Assembly: GCA_002077065.1 (NCBI GenBank)
Contig: NAJO01000005.1
Location: forward strand, 744,001 to 808,000
Source of the DNA: Cryoendolithus antarcticus
Lineage: Eukaryota > Ascomycota > Dothideomycetes > Cladosporiales > Cladosporiaceae
Length of the DNA stretch: 64,000 nt
Direction: 5' to 3'
In this document: positions 21,822-33,804 of the stretch, in pieces
Numbering within the stretch: position 1 is the first letter of the stretch
Layout of the letters: each line of letters begins with the position of its first letter
Notes under the pieces: model-generated
What the model was told of the DNA's origin: nothing
The model's input: only the letters and a program-made list of their open reading frames with translations
Databases searched by the model: none
Position numbers and translations under genes: made by a program

Positions 21822-24800
21822 TTACTTCGATTGCGTATCAGCCAGCTCTGGAAACACAATCCTAAGCACGGCGTCGACAAGCGTGAGGATCAAGTGTGCA
21901 CTGTGATAGCGTTAGCGGACTGTCTCTGTAGCTGCGGTTCAAGTCGTGGGGACTCACTTCAACCTCCGATTGTTCACCACAGCCGACAGCTTCCTGGCAG
22001 CAGCTTGCGCATTTTGCTTACCCACTACGCTTCCCGCCATGTCCGGCACCAGCGCACCAAGTACTAAAGCAGCCTCCTTCCTCGTTCTCGCCTTCTCGGC
22101 AGCTGTCCGGGGTGTGCCCGCGGCCCTAAGCTGGCCATCCGGCCACATGCTATTCTTCAGTAGATCGACGTAGCTTACAAGGCTCGCGTCTTCGAATGCC
22201 GTCTTGACGCCGTCGCGGACCTTGCGCTCTATCGTCCCACCAAGAAGCTGATGCAAAACCACTACGACCGTCCGACCACGGAGCCAGGAAGTCCCTTTTG
22301 AAAGTTCGAAGACCTCCAGGAAGAGGTCACAGATCGGCTTAACAAACGGCTCGAGCTCTTTGGTCTCATAGGCATTGAGCTCGGCTTCTGCTTCGGCCGC
22401 CGTGGCAGGGTCGTGAGTCGCAGGATCGAGTGCATCAATCGAGGCGCCGGTCATCTGCGCCGTTGCGGCTGAAACGAGGTTCTGGCCTGCTGCAGAGAGC
22501 TGGTCGAGGACAGGAATATTGCCAATGAACTCTTCCATTCCGTCTGAGACTGAGTTGTAGATGCGGCTGACGAAGTCACGGGCATCGGCTTGCGAGCCGT
22601 TGGTACCGTTATTCGTAATGGCGGACTGTGAGAGAAAGGCGCGGAACTCGCGGCTGCGGGTAATTGCTGGAACGAGAAGGAGAGACCGCAGGTAACGTTC
22701 CAATGTGACACGTCGCCTTTGAAGGAAGTCTTTCTGTAGCGTGAGCAGCGCTTGTCTGCGAGGAAAGTCAAGGTCTCGCACAGCCGGGAAGCGCGCACGA
22801 AGCCGTTTGTGTAGTTCGTGAAATTGGCTATAGCGTCGTGTGATGGCCCAAGTCGCCGCTGGCGTATTGTCTCCGGCCTGTCGGCGGACTTCGATCACAT
22901 ACAGAGCGTACTCATGGCCGTCGTCCTCACGGCCGACCATCACTGACTTGATCGTGACGGCTGCCCGACCGTACAAGCTGTTGTCACTTTCCTGCACGAC
23001 GTATTGCTGCTTCTGCATCTCGGTACGCTTGATCTCACGATCTAGACTCTGCTCGGACTTCCTCAAGATGCGCAGTTCCGCGCCATTGTTCGTGAGCTCT
23101 GCCTTGGCTGTCAATGAGATGACGATGTTCTTCTGCGCGGTCAACCTTTCGATCTCTTGATTGAGGGCATCGATTGCTTCGGTGAGCCCCAGGTCGCCCG
23201 GTGCAGCCTCTTGCACGTGATCGTCGTCCTCCTTGTCCAGCGCATCAGAGTCCTCACGCTCATCTTCAGCAAATTTCTCCTTCTCTTCGGCGAACAGATC
23301 ATCGATGAAAACACCTCGGCTTGACGGTGCGCCAACGAGACCCAGCGAGGCAATACTTGGCTTGTCCACTCCAGACGCCTGGGTGGACAGTGGTGGTCGT
23401 GCTGGCTGTGCTACTGGGGTTTGCTCTGCAGTATCGAGGGCCTGTCGACTGTGGTCGGAGAAAAGCGATCCTTTGTCATCTCTGTCAACGACAATATTAT
23501 CGAGGGCAGCCTGCATAGCACTGACTGCTGTTGCTTCGTCATGAGCACGCTGCGCAGCGTCGCCATCGGACTCCTGGCTCATCAAGCTACTTGTCGACTG
23601 CATCATACGCTCATCATCGACGTCGTCACCAAACAGGGCAGATCGACCGCCAGCATCGTCGAGAGACCTGCGGAGTCCAGACGATGACGAGTCCGACCTT
23701 GTGGCAGTGCGTAAATCAGTACTCGACAGTACTGCTCGGCGCAGTTCAGGCTCACGATTGACAGCTAGCTGGGGTCTGCGCATCTTGGCAGGTGATCTGT
23801 CCCGTTCGGATGGGCTGGGTGGTCCAAGTGGCGACAGATTCGATGCCGCTGGCAGAGCGGAATTTGCCACAGCACCATCGATTGCTAACCACTTGTAGTA
23901 CAGGTCCGAGCGCTTGAAGCCCTCGAATTGATCGCTCTTCATGCGCTCGTACACCTGCGTCTGTGTTTGTAGAACAGCATGCCTCGCAGCCATGTACTGC
24001 TGTCCATCAACCTTAGGCCCTTGCTTGAGAAAGATTCGCACTGCTCGTAACGAAGCGTCTGTAGCTTGTAGATCGGGACGCATCAGATAGCTCTCATAAA
24101 TCTGAGCGACATCGGTACGATCAGACTCGCTTGCCACCACACCCGGTCGATCGTCGTTATCGCCCTCGAGTGGATTGCGAAAGCCATCTACTACAAGCCA
24201 GAACTGTACCAGGTGCATCAGTGTTGAGCGATCAAGATACTCCATGAAGTAGCTGAGTCCAGATGCGTCATACAGCAAATCTCGGAGGTTTGCATTCTGT
24301 TTTCGAGACAGAGCATCACCGCCGCCGTTCATCGTAGGCAGCTGGAGCTTCGGCTTAGCCGCGCTGTCGGTGGACAACAAACTTGTGATTCTTTCATCGA
24401 GTAAGCGTTTGCCCGTCTCCAGCCTTCGCATGTACGATACGTCCTGACCTTCCGAAGCATCATCGCGCCTGAGCTGACCGATGATCTCGCTTCTGAAACG
24501 TCGAGCGTCTGTCAGTGTACTCACGTGTCTGACGGCGCGAACGAAGCGCTCGAATTGCTTCTCGGTATCGTAGGGGCGTAGACGCGGGAATTGAGTGTTA
24601 CGAGTCGCTTTGGGCGATGCTGGCGCGTGTTGATCGAGCGCGGCGCGAAGCTTACGCACAGTCTTGCGATCTTGTAACATTGGTCCACCAAAGTAGACGA
24701 TCAGCTGATTCCAGGTGTCTGGATCTTCCAACATCACCAGCACCGGTGTGAGCACAGCACACGAGACGAGCTCCTGCACAAGCACGGTCACAGCAGGACT

Positions 24801-25565
24801 GCTCTTCATATTTGCGGGCAGCACGATCGGAAGCAGACCCTTCATGATGTATCGCATGTGACTCTGCTGTCCGATGACAGTCGCAGCCTGGACCCCGATC
24901 GCAGAGTGAAGACGGCCACTTCTGTACTTGGCTGCGACTGCAGAGTCTAGTTCGTCGCTCTCGGTTACACTGTGATCCAAGTCCTTGCCACGAACAGCGC
25001 GCTCGGCGTCATAGAACTCCTTGAGATGAGCCGAGACTAGAGGCAAGACCCTGCTGATACCTAGCTCAACAAGATCTACCCCAGTCAATCGAGCAGCAAT
25101 TGTAAGGAGGACAGAACGGATACATCGATCTATCTCGTTTTGGAATGTCGGCCTTAGGCTTATGTTGCGATACCAGCTTGTGACGAAGTCGCGCAGTATC
25201 AGGTCCAGCAACCTGTCCACAGCTTTCGAGAAGCCGACAGCCTCTGGCAGTATAATCGGTCGTCTGTACTCTGTGCGCGACTTCAAGGCGGCTTTCGCTT
25301 CTTCCCACGCTGTTCCATCAATCCACCCGAGTCCGCCTTCCACCCGTCCCACCGCCAGCCCGCCAAGTCTGCTCGTGCCTGTGCCATAGTGAGTACCCTT
25401 GCTTGTCGAGAATACGATCAGGAGCAGTCCAGCAAGGGTGCCAAGCACACCAGCAGTGAAAGCATAAGGAATCCAGCGCAGGCTGGGGATCCAGTCTGTC
25501 AACAGAGCCCACGAGACGAAGGCGATGAATGCACCAGCGATGAGATGCTTGCGCTCAAGGCCCAT
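21822..25565 (-). CDS. MDM1: Sorting nexin Mdm1/SNX14-type (PXA-RGS-PX-nexin C)
   Basis: Two exons, 25565-21958 and 21900-21822, give 1228 aa. The order is two N-terminal membrane segments (residues ~8-52), a PXA domain (~90-290), an RGS-like domain (~435-565), a Ser/Asp-rich linker, a coiled coil (~770-840), a PX domain (~855-980) and a nexin C domain (~1075-1220). This is the architecture of Mdm1, the ER-anchored protein that binds vacuole or lipid-droplet membranes at contact sites. A stop codon sits inside the donor of the 57-nt last intron (21901-21957, GTGAGT donor, GCTAAC branch, CACAG acceptor). Splicing adds AHLILTLVDAVLRIVFPELA plus a few residues, which completes the family's conserved C-terminal IFPEL-like end. 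I therefore reject the shorter 1203-aa reading. Confidence 0.93.
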
Positions 25566-26050
25566 AGTCCGCGCGGTGCTTGAACATCCAAGCAGCGCGC
25601 ATTGTGGCAGTGTGAAGCGTGTATGTCTTGGTCAAGCACGGCGTGGTATCAGACAGCAGTCCAACATTAACTGCCAAGACGTCACTTCATCGCGTTTCTT
25701 GGCGCAAGAGACGACCGGACCGGGAACGCTGTCCGCCAACTCAACTCACTCCCTGTCCTTGAAAGACTAGAACTGATTTACGTCTCTCCCGCGTGCTTCT
25801 AGATATCGACGAGTCCGATGGCGCCGCAGTCGGCTAAGTCGTCAGCAACACCGCCTAGTATGACTGCGGCGACATTTTCATCGCAATTTGCGATGGGCGC
25901 CACCGCGCAGCGTCCATAGAGCTCAGCCTCACGACATGCAACAGGCGAGTACTTCCGTTCCTCCATGTCTTTCCACGAATGTTGCAGTCTCTTTCCTATC
26001 TATATATTCTTACTGCGAGAACTTCGTCGAGACACGCGTGGAGTGGCGAT
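25566..26050. other. Divergent promoter region
   Basis: This is shared upstream sequence between MDM1 (minus) and the membrane-protein gene (plus). An in-frame ATG at 25979 could extend the latter by 24 residues. No other gene is supported. Confidence 0.5.
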
Positions 26051-27959
26051 ATGGCTTTCACCGTTGTGGACGGCACCAACAGCACCAGCACTCGAATCTG
26101 GGTGCCCAATTCTACTACCAGAGGCAGTTGGGCCATCTACCAAAGCTGCATCTTCACCATTATCCTGTGCATTTGGCAGGCCATACACGTCAACGTACCA
26201 CCACCAGGCGAGGCACCCTGGAGGCAGACCGCACGAAAGGCAGGCTGGGCTGTGTTGGCTCTGCTCGCTCCCGAGATAGTGGCCGCGAACGCATGGTACG
26301 TTGAATTTTTAGTCCCATTCGCCCTTTCGAGCGTGCGCAAGGTCAGCCTCTCGTGGGCGCAGCTTCAGAGTAAAACACTATCGCAGCTGCACATATAGTC
26401 CCGCATTTCACATCTCGTGGTTCTAGAGGCGCGGAAGTAGGTGGGAATTGCAGGAGAAGAAAGGCTTTCGACGTCGCTGACAGGATTGCATCGACCTTAG
26501 GCTCCAGTATCGTGACGCTAGGAGGATCATGGTCGCCGTCAACAAAGCCAAAGGCCAGGCGGAATCCTACATTCCTTTCATGACCATGTGGACCAAGCAT
26601 GCTTGCAGTGTCGCTTGGTGGCTGCTTGCCCCGATGAGATTGCTCGATTATGCACGAATGCGCCTTCTTCACCACAGAGATTATGTTGAGTGGCAGCATG
26701 AGCGCACCAAGATGAAGCTTAAGCGTCAAAGCAGTGCTCGCAAGCCTTGGACGATGGCCGTGGCGTACTTCGCAACAAGTGGCGGATTGACCGCGAACGA
26801 GCTATTAGTGCCTGGGGTCGTGTCAGTGGATCTCCTAGAACGACTTTGTAGAGTGGCGCCTGATAGTATCCCGGACCTTGATCACGCGAACATTGTTGGA
26901 CAGAGCAAAGCCAATGGACTTGCAAAATTCCTGACATGTGTTCAGGCCCTCTGGTTCTGTGTGCAGTGTTTGACTCGTGTCACGGAGGGTCTTGCAGTCT
27001 CGTTGTTAGAGATCAATACTTTCGCGCACTGTCTGAGCGCGTTGGTAATTTACGCATACTGGTGGGAAAAGCCTTACGACGTGGGCTCCTACGTGGACAT
27101 CGGTAGGCTTACTTACGTGGACGAGATTGTAGCCGACCTACAAAGGGCCTGCAAGACGTGGGCAGTGGATACGACATTATCGTATATCCCAGGAGGCAAG
27201 TTCGTCTTGACTTCCAACAAGTCGTTCCAAACTGGTGGCCATACGTATACTCTCTACGAAGCACCTTCGGCTCCTGAACGCGAGGTCGGAAGTTTCACTC
27301 AGCAGAGTCCTGGCACTGACAGCTACACTGCCCCATCGTCCGGGAACATGTACATCTACACAGATTTGAGCATGATTGCGGCGCCTCCATTCCGCACTCC
27401 AGGTCTCCCGTTTCGTGTGCCGGCAGAGACTGTTACCGAAGACTTGAGAACTTGCGTGTCCAAGGTTACGGCTATCACGGGCAATGTAGTTGACAAGATT
27501 CCAAATCTAGTCATCAATATGGAGATGCTTGAATGGGGTCATCTTGACTACTTGTCGCTGCTGATATTGACTCTGGCATTGGCGCTTTATGGAACCGTGC
27601 ACTTACTTGCATGGCACTATAACTTCACCACGAAGGCAGAAGCAGTACTGTGGAAGAGTGCCGGCGGCTGCACGGCCGCTTTCGGGCTCGTCTTTGGGCT
27701 TACGAGCGTGTTCTTCAAGATCCTAGGCCATCTGATACATTCGCACGATACGGCACCTTCGTCATATGGCCCTGATCCCTGGAATCTCGGGATATATCGT
27801 ATACAAGACAGCTTGAAAGCTGGTCTTATCGTACTGCTCATTGTGGACATCATCGCACGCGCATTCCTGGTTGTTGAGAGCTTTGTTGCTCTCAGCAACT
27901 CGCCGCCCTCGGTCTACGAAGTCCCAGCTTTTGCAGCATACTTTCCGCACTTCGGCTAG
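26051..27959 (+). CDS. Multipass membrane protein of an uncharacterised fungal family
   Basis: Two exons, 26051-26295 and 26501-27959, give 567 aa; the intron is long (205 nt, GTACGT donor, GCTGAC branch, CTTAG acceptor). The join restores LLAPEIVAANAWLQYRDARR, a segment that recurs in a large fungal family of integral membrane proteins. Typical features are the first helix SCIFTIILCIWQAIHVNVP, then QALWFCVQCLTR, GLAVSLLEINT and the YAYWWEKPYDV motif, followed by a variable region and several further hydrophobic helices near the C-terminus. I know no biochemical function for this family. The alternative ATG at 25979 would add a short hydrophobic N-terminus. Confidence 0.82.
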
Positions 27960-29230
27960 GAGCAGTATTCAGACGTAAGTCTGTATCGTACTGTGACGAT
28001 CTCACTACGATCGCTGCTTCCGATCACAGCAGTCGGGTCCTTGTGCCTCAAGCGCTGGGAAGACGCTCGGGGGGCAATACCTTCTCCTTCTTCTGCAGCA
28101 TCGATGGCCGGATATTCTCGCTGCATGCGCGGCGACTGTCGATGAGCCAACAACGACCAGCGAGACAGGCCGCTCATCATGCAACCTCGCCGACCGCGCC
28201 CGGCCTTTGCGCGTCCGGCAAAGATCGCGGTCGTCTCATGAAGGCAGCCCCGCCTCGAGCGCGTGAGAAGGCATATCTCTGCGCCCTTTCTCCGCTGATC
28301 AATATATGAATCGCTCCCTATGCTCCTGCCCGTGACTCCACGATGGCAGAAAAGTGGCGGAATGTCAAGCGAGAGAGCCAGGAGGCTTCGCCGTGCGCTC
28401 ATCAGATCACGTCTCTCCTGCGGACATCGCTTCGCCGTGTCGCCCTTATAGCTGGACATATGAGAGCCTTACCGACGATCGAGACAACCAAGAACGGAGG
28501 TAAAATTACGAAAGAGCCGGCACGAGGTACTGGGCCAGCCTTCAACTCCGATTGTCAAAGGTAGCTTTTGAGGCGTTCCTCTGCGCAGGCGCGATGGACT
28601 GAGTAAGCTCTGATACTCTGAGCTTGATACGGCTGGTCAATGTCGTGTTGTCTTCCTCCTGTTGAGACCGGGGCGTGAGCCAGAATGCCGTTGCTGGGAG
28701 AGCAAAGCCAAGGATTAGGCGGCTGCGGCAGAAGATGTTCATACTGGCATCGAAGTGCAGAAAAGTTTGCAAGGTCCAATCCACCGTTGCGTACTCTTGG
28801 GCTTGTCCAGTCTTGGTTATACACAATCGGGATGTGGTCCTGGTTTTAAGGTACGAGAGGATTCCGGCTATGACGTAGCGTCATCAGTCGGTTAAGCTTG
28901 CCGCGGCCTAAAAGCTTGGCTTCCGGCTAATTGCTTAGCAACGGGACGACTCCAATGCACCACTTTACCCATCTTCGACATTGCGAAAATATTCGGAACT
29001 CAATCATGCAGTGAGATGAGGGGAAGATGGAGCCTGAAGCCCGCCTGAACAAGCCAATGCAGGCAGGGATCTGCTTGTTGCCGGAGGGCACCGTCACCAG
29101 CGATGCCGTCCTTCCAGATGGAGTGAACACTACATAAGGCCGCGATACCCCTCGATGCCAGTGCGGCGTAGCTGAGATACTATCCAAGCATCCGACATAC
29201 CCTCTGCCAAGTCAAAGTAGATCACTGGAA
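27960..29230. other. Long intergenic region without a supported gene
   Basis: About 1.27 kb separates the membrane-protein gene and the GH30 gene, both on the plus strand. Small open frames at 28043-28459 and 28542-28826 have no family features or plausible splice partners. The right end should hold the GH30 promoter. Confidence 0.5.
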
Positions 29231-30883
29231 ATGTTGACAGCCCTACTCCTCTCGGGGGCTGCTCTCAGCGCGGCGCAGTGGTCCTACAGTCCCATGGGCA
29301 TCAACACGCATGTTTCGATCAATGTCAATGCCCACAACAGGCACCAGACCATGCAAGGGAGCGGTTGCTCTGGCGCCTTCGGTATCGCCTGCGATCAGTT
29401 CGGAGCTTCAGGACTGTCTCCGGCGAACCAGCAGGAAGTCACTAAGATCCTATATGATGAGAATATCGGCGCACTCTCGATCGTACGCAACCTGATTCTG
29501 TCGACCACTCCAGGCACCATACTACCGACTTGTCCTGCAACTCCGGCAGGCCCGTTCAACTACACTTGGGACGGGAACCAGGCTTGCCAGGTCAACCTCA
29601 CGAAGACTGCGATGAAGTACAATCCTGATGTATTTGTGTACGCGGACGCATGGTCCGCTCCTGGTTGCTTCAAAACGAACGGCGTTGAGAAAAACGGCGG
29701 TCTCATCTGCGGTGTGAGAGGTAGCAATTGCACGCACGATTGGCGCCAGGCTTACGCAGACTATCTGGTACAGGTTGTCAAGTTCTACAAAGAAAGAGAG
29801 GGCATCACCGTCAATCTGCTCGGTGCTTACAACGAGCCTGATTTCAATCCTGGTTACTACTCATCGATGGAGTCCGACGGCTTCCAAGCGAAAGATTTCC
29901 TCGAGAAGCTCTATCCTACGATCAAGAAAGCATATCCCCGAACTGAGGTGGCTTGCTGTGATGCTACAGGCGCTCGACAGGAGCGTGATATCTTGTACGA
30001 GCTTGAGCAGGCTGGTGGATCAGATCTCTTCGACGTTGCAGTAAGTCGATACTCATTCTGTCTCCACTCGTCCAGGTTCTGCGAGTGCTTGTGGTTTCAT
30101 CTGCTGCATCACATCAGACTCACCAGTCGAAAGATGGTGGGGAGTGATAGAAGGATGCCAAATTTGATCATGAATTCCTCATCCAGCTTTCTTGAAGCGT
30201 GGCGATCACACAACACAACACTCGCTAACATGACTTCTCACAGACCTGGCACAACTACCAGTCGGAGCCGAAACAGAAATTCAACACCGATAAGCCCAAT
30301 TTCCAGACCGAGTGGGCTGACGGTAGCGGTGCCTGGAACCCAAACTGGGACATAACCGGTCAACTGGCCGAGGGCTTCCAGTGGGCGATTTATCTGCACA
30401 ACGCCTTCGTAAATGCCGATACCTCAGCATATGTACACTGGTGGTAATTATTATGCGATTCAAGCTCGTTCTTGAACCATACTGACGCAGCATAGGTGCG
30501 CGCAAAACACCACGGGGGACAACGCACTGATTCGCTTGTCGTACGACTCGTACTACGTTTCGGCACGCCTATGGGCGTTCGCTTCGTACTTCCGCTTCGC
30601 TCGACCAGGATCTGTGCGAATCGATGCCACCAGCAGCGCGGAGAATGTTTACAGCTCTGCGTACGTTAACAAGAACGGAACAGTGTCCATTCCGGTAATC
30701 AACGCAGCACACTATGCTCAGAACTTGAGCATCAATTTGAATGGCGTCCGGGCTCAAATGGCCAGTGCCTACCTTACGGACAACAATCACAATGTCTCGC
30801 TCGTTGGGAAGTACGCGATTCACGGCAATCGGTTGTACGCCAACATTGAGCCGAGGTCGATGAAGACATTCTACTTGGAGTAG
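29231..30883 (+). CDS. Secreted glycoside hydrolase family 30
   Basis: Three exons, 29231-30040, 30244-30443 and 30496-30883, give 465 aa. The introns are 203 nt (GCTAAC branch near 30224) and 52 nt. A signal peptide (MLTALLLSGAALSAAQ) begins the protein. The (beta/alpha)8 barrel carries the acid/base Glu202 in LGAYNEPDF and the nucleophile Glu293 in NFQTEWADG. A C-terminal beta-sandwich follows, with the closing strand SMKTFYLE. The opening motif MQGSGCSGAFG and the Trp-rich SAYVHWWCAQ strand fit GH30. The family includes xylanases, glucuronoxylanases and beta-1,6-glucanases or galactanases. The sequence looks closest to the xylan-acting fungal group, but I cannot fix the substrate. It presumably acts outside the cell on plant or fungal wall polysaccharide. 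Confidence 0.88.
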
Positions 30884-30996
30884 TTTGCGAGCGGTACGAA
30901 CAAGAAGGTCATAGTGGAGAGGTCTGGCAGGACCACTGAAGTCCATAATGATATAGTCTAGTGCTATACAGAGTGTACCTCGAGTCAACGATTGCA

Positions 30997-33210
30997 TCAC
31001 ACAACCCTATGTTCAGGCGGTCTCCAAGTAACTCCAAGCACCTCAAAGATCCTTTTCTCATCTCTGCCCTCCACCAACTCCCCTTCACTCAACTTCTCCC
31101 TCCCCTTGCCCCTCATGACACCCTTATATAGCCCTCTCTGATTCAACCTCATGCCCTTGTTGCTCGCCAGTAGCCTCAAACTCCTGTTGAAGATGTCGTT
31201 ACCAGTGAAAGCGATCATGGCTGCGCCGAGCTGCTCAGGTGGCACAAGCATGAAGTCGATACGTCGCCAGGTCTTGGAGCCTGGCAGGCAAGATGCACCA
31301 TGCCATTTTGTGCCATCATCCTTCGATGTCACTGCAAGTGCAGCGGTCAGGAAGCCTGACTTGGTGAGATGAGGAACAAGCTTGTCGACCATGGTACTGC
31401 TGATGTACTTGATGTCTTTAGTGGGATGTGTAACAATACAGTCAATGTCTCCCGAAGTCGCTGCGCCTCGTCTGAAAGATCCGCCGATGGTGACTACGAA
31501 GTCTTTGTCAACGAACTGTAGTGCTTTGCGGACGATCGCACCATGCTGCTCCACTTCGCCTCGCGGGATGCGAAACAAGAAGTCTTCGTAATGATCTATG
31601 CCGATCCTCTGATTGGGCGTGAGTTTGGCTTTCTTGTCAAGCTCGTCAATCGTGGTATATCCTTCCCGTACCCACTGACTAGCTTGTACAAAGCCGACGC
31701 CGTATATTTGCATGAACGTCTGCAGGACTTGGTCTCGGGGCTCGGCAAGCGCACTGTCGAGTCGACGCAATCGGTTCGTGAACACGATCTCCTCGATCTT
31801 CAAGGCCAGACGATCCCCAACGTTCGGCAGGGCCAATGCCTCTTCTTTGGTGCTGATCTTATGGGTCAGATTTCGCAATGTTGCAATCGCCTTGCGATAG
31901 GCTCGAATACGCCATTCATCTCCGACTTGACCATAATAGTCAGCCATCTGCTGAAGAATGGCTATGGTACTAGCATTGGGCGAATCGCTTTTCTCTCCAC
32001 CTGTGTGGGCTTGCATACATTGATAGCGATCCTCCATTGTCTTCAGCTTGCGATTGCCATCTTCGAAGGAAGTACCTCCAACTGAGCTACTTGGACGACT
32101 GTCGCCGTCCTCATCGTCAAGCGGGGCAAACTGTACATCTTTTGCTCTCTCGATGGCTTCGTCGAGCTCGTCTGTGATTACATGTGTCGCTTCTGGTAAG
32201 TATGCGTCAGGCTCAGGTGGACCGCGAAGTGCCTGCCCAGTTGTTACCTGTCGTTCCAGATCGGTGTGTTTGGCACTCTGGTTGTCAACTGTCGCCCTCG
32301 AGTCCTCAGCATCGGGCTGAGCTGACTCTTGCGTCTGTGTTCGTGACACTGGGGTTGTCGGCTGCCTCGCAGTAACGCCTCTTCCAGCCGGCTTCAGCTC
32401 AAGCGATTCATCTGACTCTGTTGCAGACACTAGTGTCTGCGCCCGTGAGGCAATCCTCGCTGCCCCGATCCCATTCAAAGGAGCTCCAGAGACCTTGAAT
32501 TGATCCTGCGCGGGTTCTAGCAACGCCTTCCAAGCTATACAATCGCTCTGCCACTTCTCAGTCACCAACGCAACGCTTCCGGGCAGCCGCTCAATCTTGA
32601 GGAACTTGATGAGCATAGCATAGTCCATCAGCCTGTCAACCAGGATGTGCGTCACAGTGCCATCGAAATCCTTGACCCACGCGGCTCCATACTCGATTGC
32701 TTTGGTGATCCGCAACCGTCGCGCCGGGTTCTTGTCGTTGTTTGGGAAGAAGTAAAAGCGTAGACCAGAGAAGATCTGCTGCTCCGATGGAAGTCCCGCG
32801 CTTTTGCCGTCACGTTTGCGTTTGCCGGTCGTCGGGACTGCGGAAGACGTGGATGCAACGCCAGAGAAAGTGTGCCTCGTGCTGAGTGGCGGCTGTACAG
32901 CGTTCGCTAGGGCTGTAGACCGCGGCGCTGGATCTGCAGCTTGAACGACAGGCCTACTGTGGGCCCTCAGTTGCGTGTCTGATGCAGAGCGAGGCAGTGA
33001 AGTCCTTCCTGCGGGCCTGACTGTCGCAATCACTGGCGTTTCTGTCGTGACTAGCTTCACCTGCTCTGCGATCTTCTTACCACGCAAGGTAGTCCGGGAC
33101 GCGTATAGTCCTCGGTCTGGAGCATCGTCATCCTCATCCTGCAGGAACTTGAAGCTGTCGTAGAATGCTCGCTTCTCGCGCAGACGCTCATCGTCCTGCA
33201 GGGTCGGCAT
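30997..33210 (-). CDS. Family X DNA polymerase (Pol lambda/Pol4-like)
   Basis: A single-exon protein of 737 aa. A BRCT domain lies at about residues 145-245 (IFSGLRFYFFPNN, ALVTEKWQSDCIAW), followed by a Ser/Thr/Gln-rich linker. The 8-kDa HhH domain is at about 400-490 (RIRAYRKAIATLRNL, LPNVGDRLALKIEEI). The catalytic palm contains GGSFRRG and the metal ligands Asp588 and Asp590 in SGDIDC plus Asp652 in RRIDFM. The thumb ends with GLYKGVMRGKG. This is the architecture of Pol lambda, mu and fungal Pol4, which fill gaps in base-excision repair and non-homologous end joining. The BRCT domain supports a role with the end-joining machinery. It is divergent from PSF1. Confidence 0.94.
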   Translation of the reverse strand: MPTLQDDERLREKRAFYDSFKFLQDEDDDAPDRGLYASRTTLRGKKIAEQVKLVTTETPVIATVRPAGRTSLPRSASDTQLRAHSRPVVQAADPAPRSTALANAVQPPLSTRHTFSGVASTSSAVPTTGKRKRDGKSAGLPSEQQIFSGLRFYFFPNNDKNPARRLRITKAIEYGAAWVKDFDGTVTHILVDRLMDYAMLIKFLKIERLPGSVALVTEKWQSDCIAWKALLEPAQDQFKVSGAPLNGIGAARIASRAQTLVSATESDESLELKPAGRGVTARQPTTPVSRTQTQESAQPDAEDSRATVDNQSAKHTDLERQVTTGQALRGPPEPDAYLPEATHVITDELDEAIERAKDVQFAPLDDEDGDSRPSSSVGGTSFEDGNRKLKTMEDRYQCMQAHTGGEKSDSPNASTIAILQQMADYYGQVGDEWRIRAYRKAIATLRNLTHKISTKEEALALPNVGDRLALKIEEIVFTNRLRRLDSALAEPRDQVLQTFMQIYGVGFVQASQWVREGYTTIDELDKKAKLTPNQRIGIDHYEDFLFRIPRGEVEQHGAIVRKALQFVDKDFVVTIGGSFRRGAATSGDIDCIVTHPTKDIKYISSTMVDKLVPHLTKSGFLTAALAVTSKDDGTKWHGASCLPGSKTWRRIDFMLVPPEQLGAAMIAFTGNDIFNRSLRLLASNKGMRLNQRGLYKGVMRGKGREKLSEGELVEGRDEKRIFEVLGVTWRPPEHRVV

Positions 33211-33804
33211 CGTGATCCTGTAAGCTTGGTCGTAGCAGTGTAATCATTTGATCGTCAGCTTTTGAGGAACAGACGTGCACGTGGTCTCTGCATTCTCTGA
33301 GAAGGTGATGATGAGGTAGTGCAAGTGCGGACGATCGATGCTTGCCCATACAATAGCGGAAGGCGCGACAGACTGTCAGCAATGCGTGCCACCTTCAGAA
33401 TCTCAGTAGAAATCCTGTAACATGGTCCGCTAAGCGACTATGCGACTGCACATAGCACGTGGTAGGCACCAAGGTCACACTTCAGGGGTATCGACGAGGG
33501 ACACAGGCTACAACGAGACACATCTGAGCGTGTCATGAAATCATGGGCGATGGCAAGCCTCTCGCCAGCATATGAGCATCCCTCTCGTCGCCTAGACGAG
33601 ACAGGAGTAGCAATTGCACACGCTGTTGTGGAGGGACAGGAAAGCTGACAAGATTGAATCGAATGGAAGAAAGGCATTGCTGGAGCTCGGTCCGGCTTCG
33701 CCGACTGTTGCTTCGCGACAACAACGAAAGGGCAGTTCAAATACGCGTCCATATGACAGTCCAACGCGTACTTCTTTGAAAAGTCGATTCCTCGCCGTGC
33801 TCCA
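33211..33804. other. Divergent promoter region
   Basis: This is shared upstream sequence of the family X polymerase (minus) and PSF1 (plus). No further coding region is supported. Confidence 0.5.
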
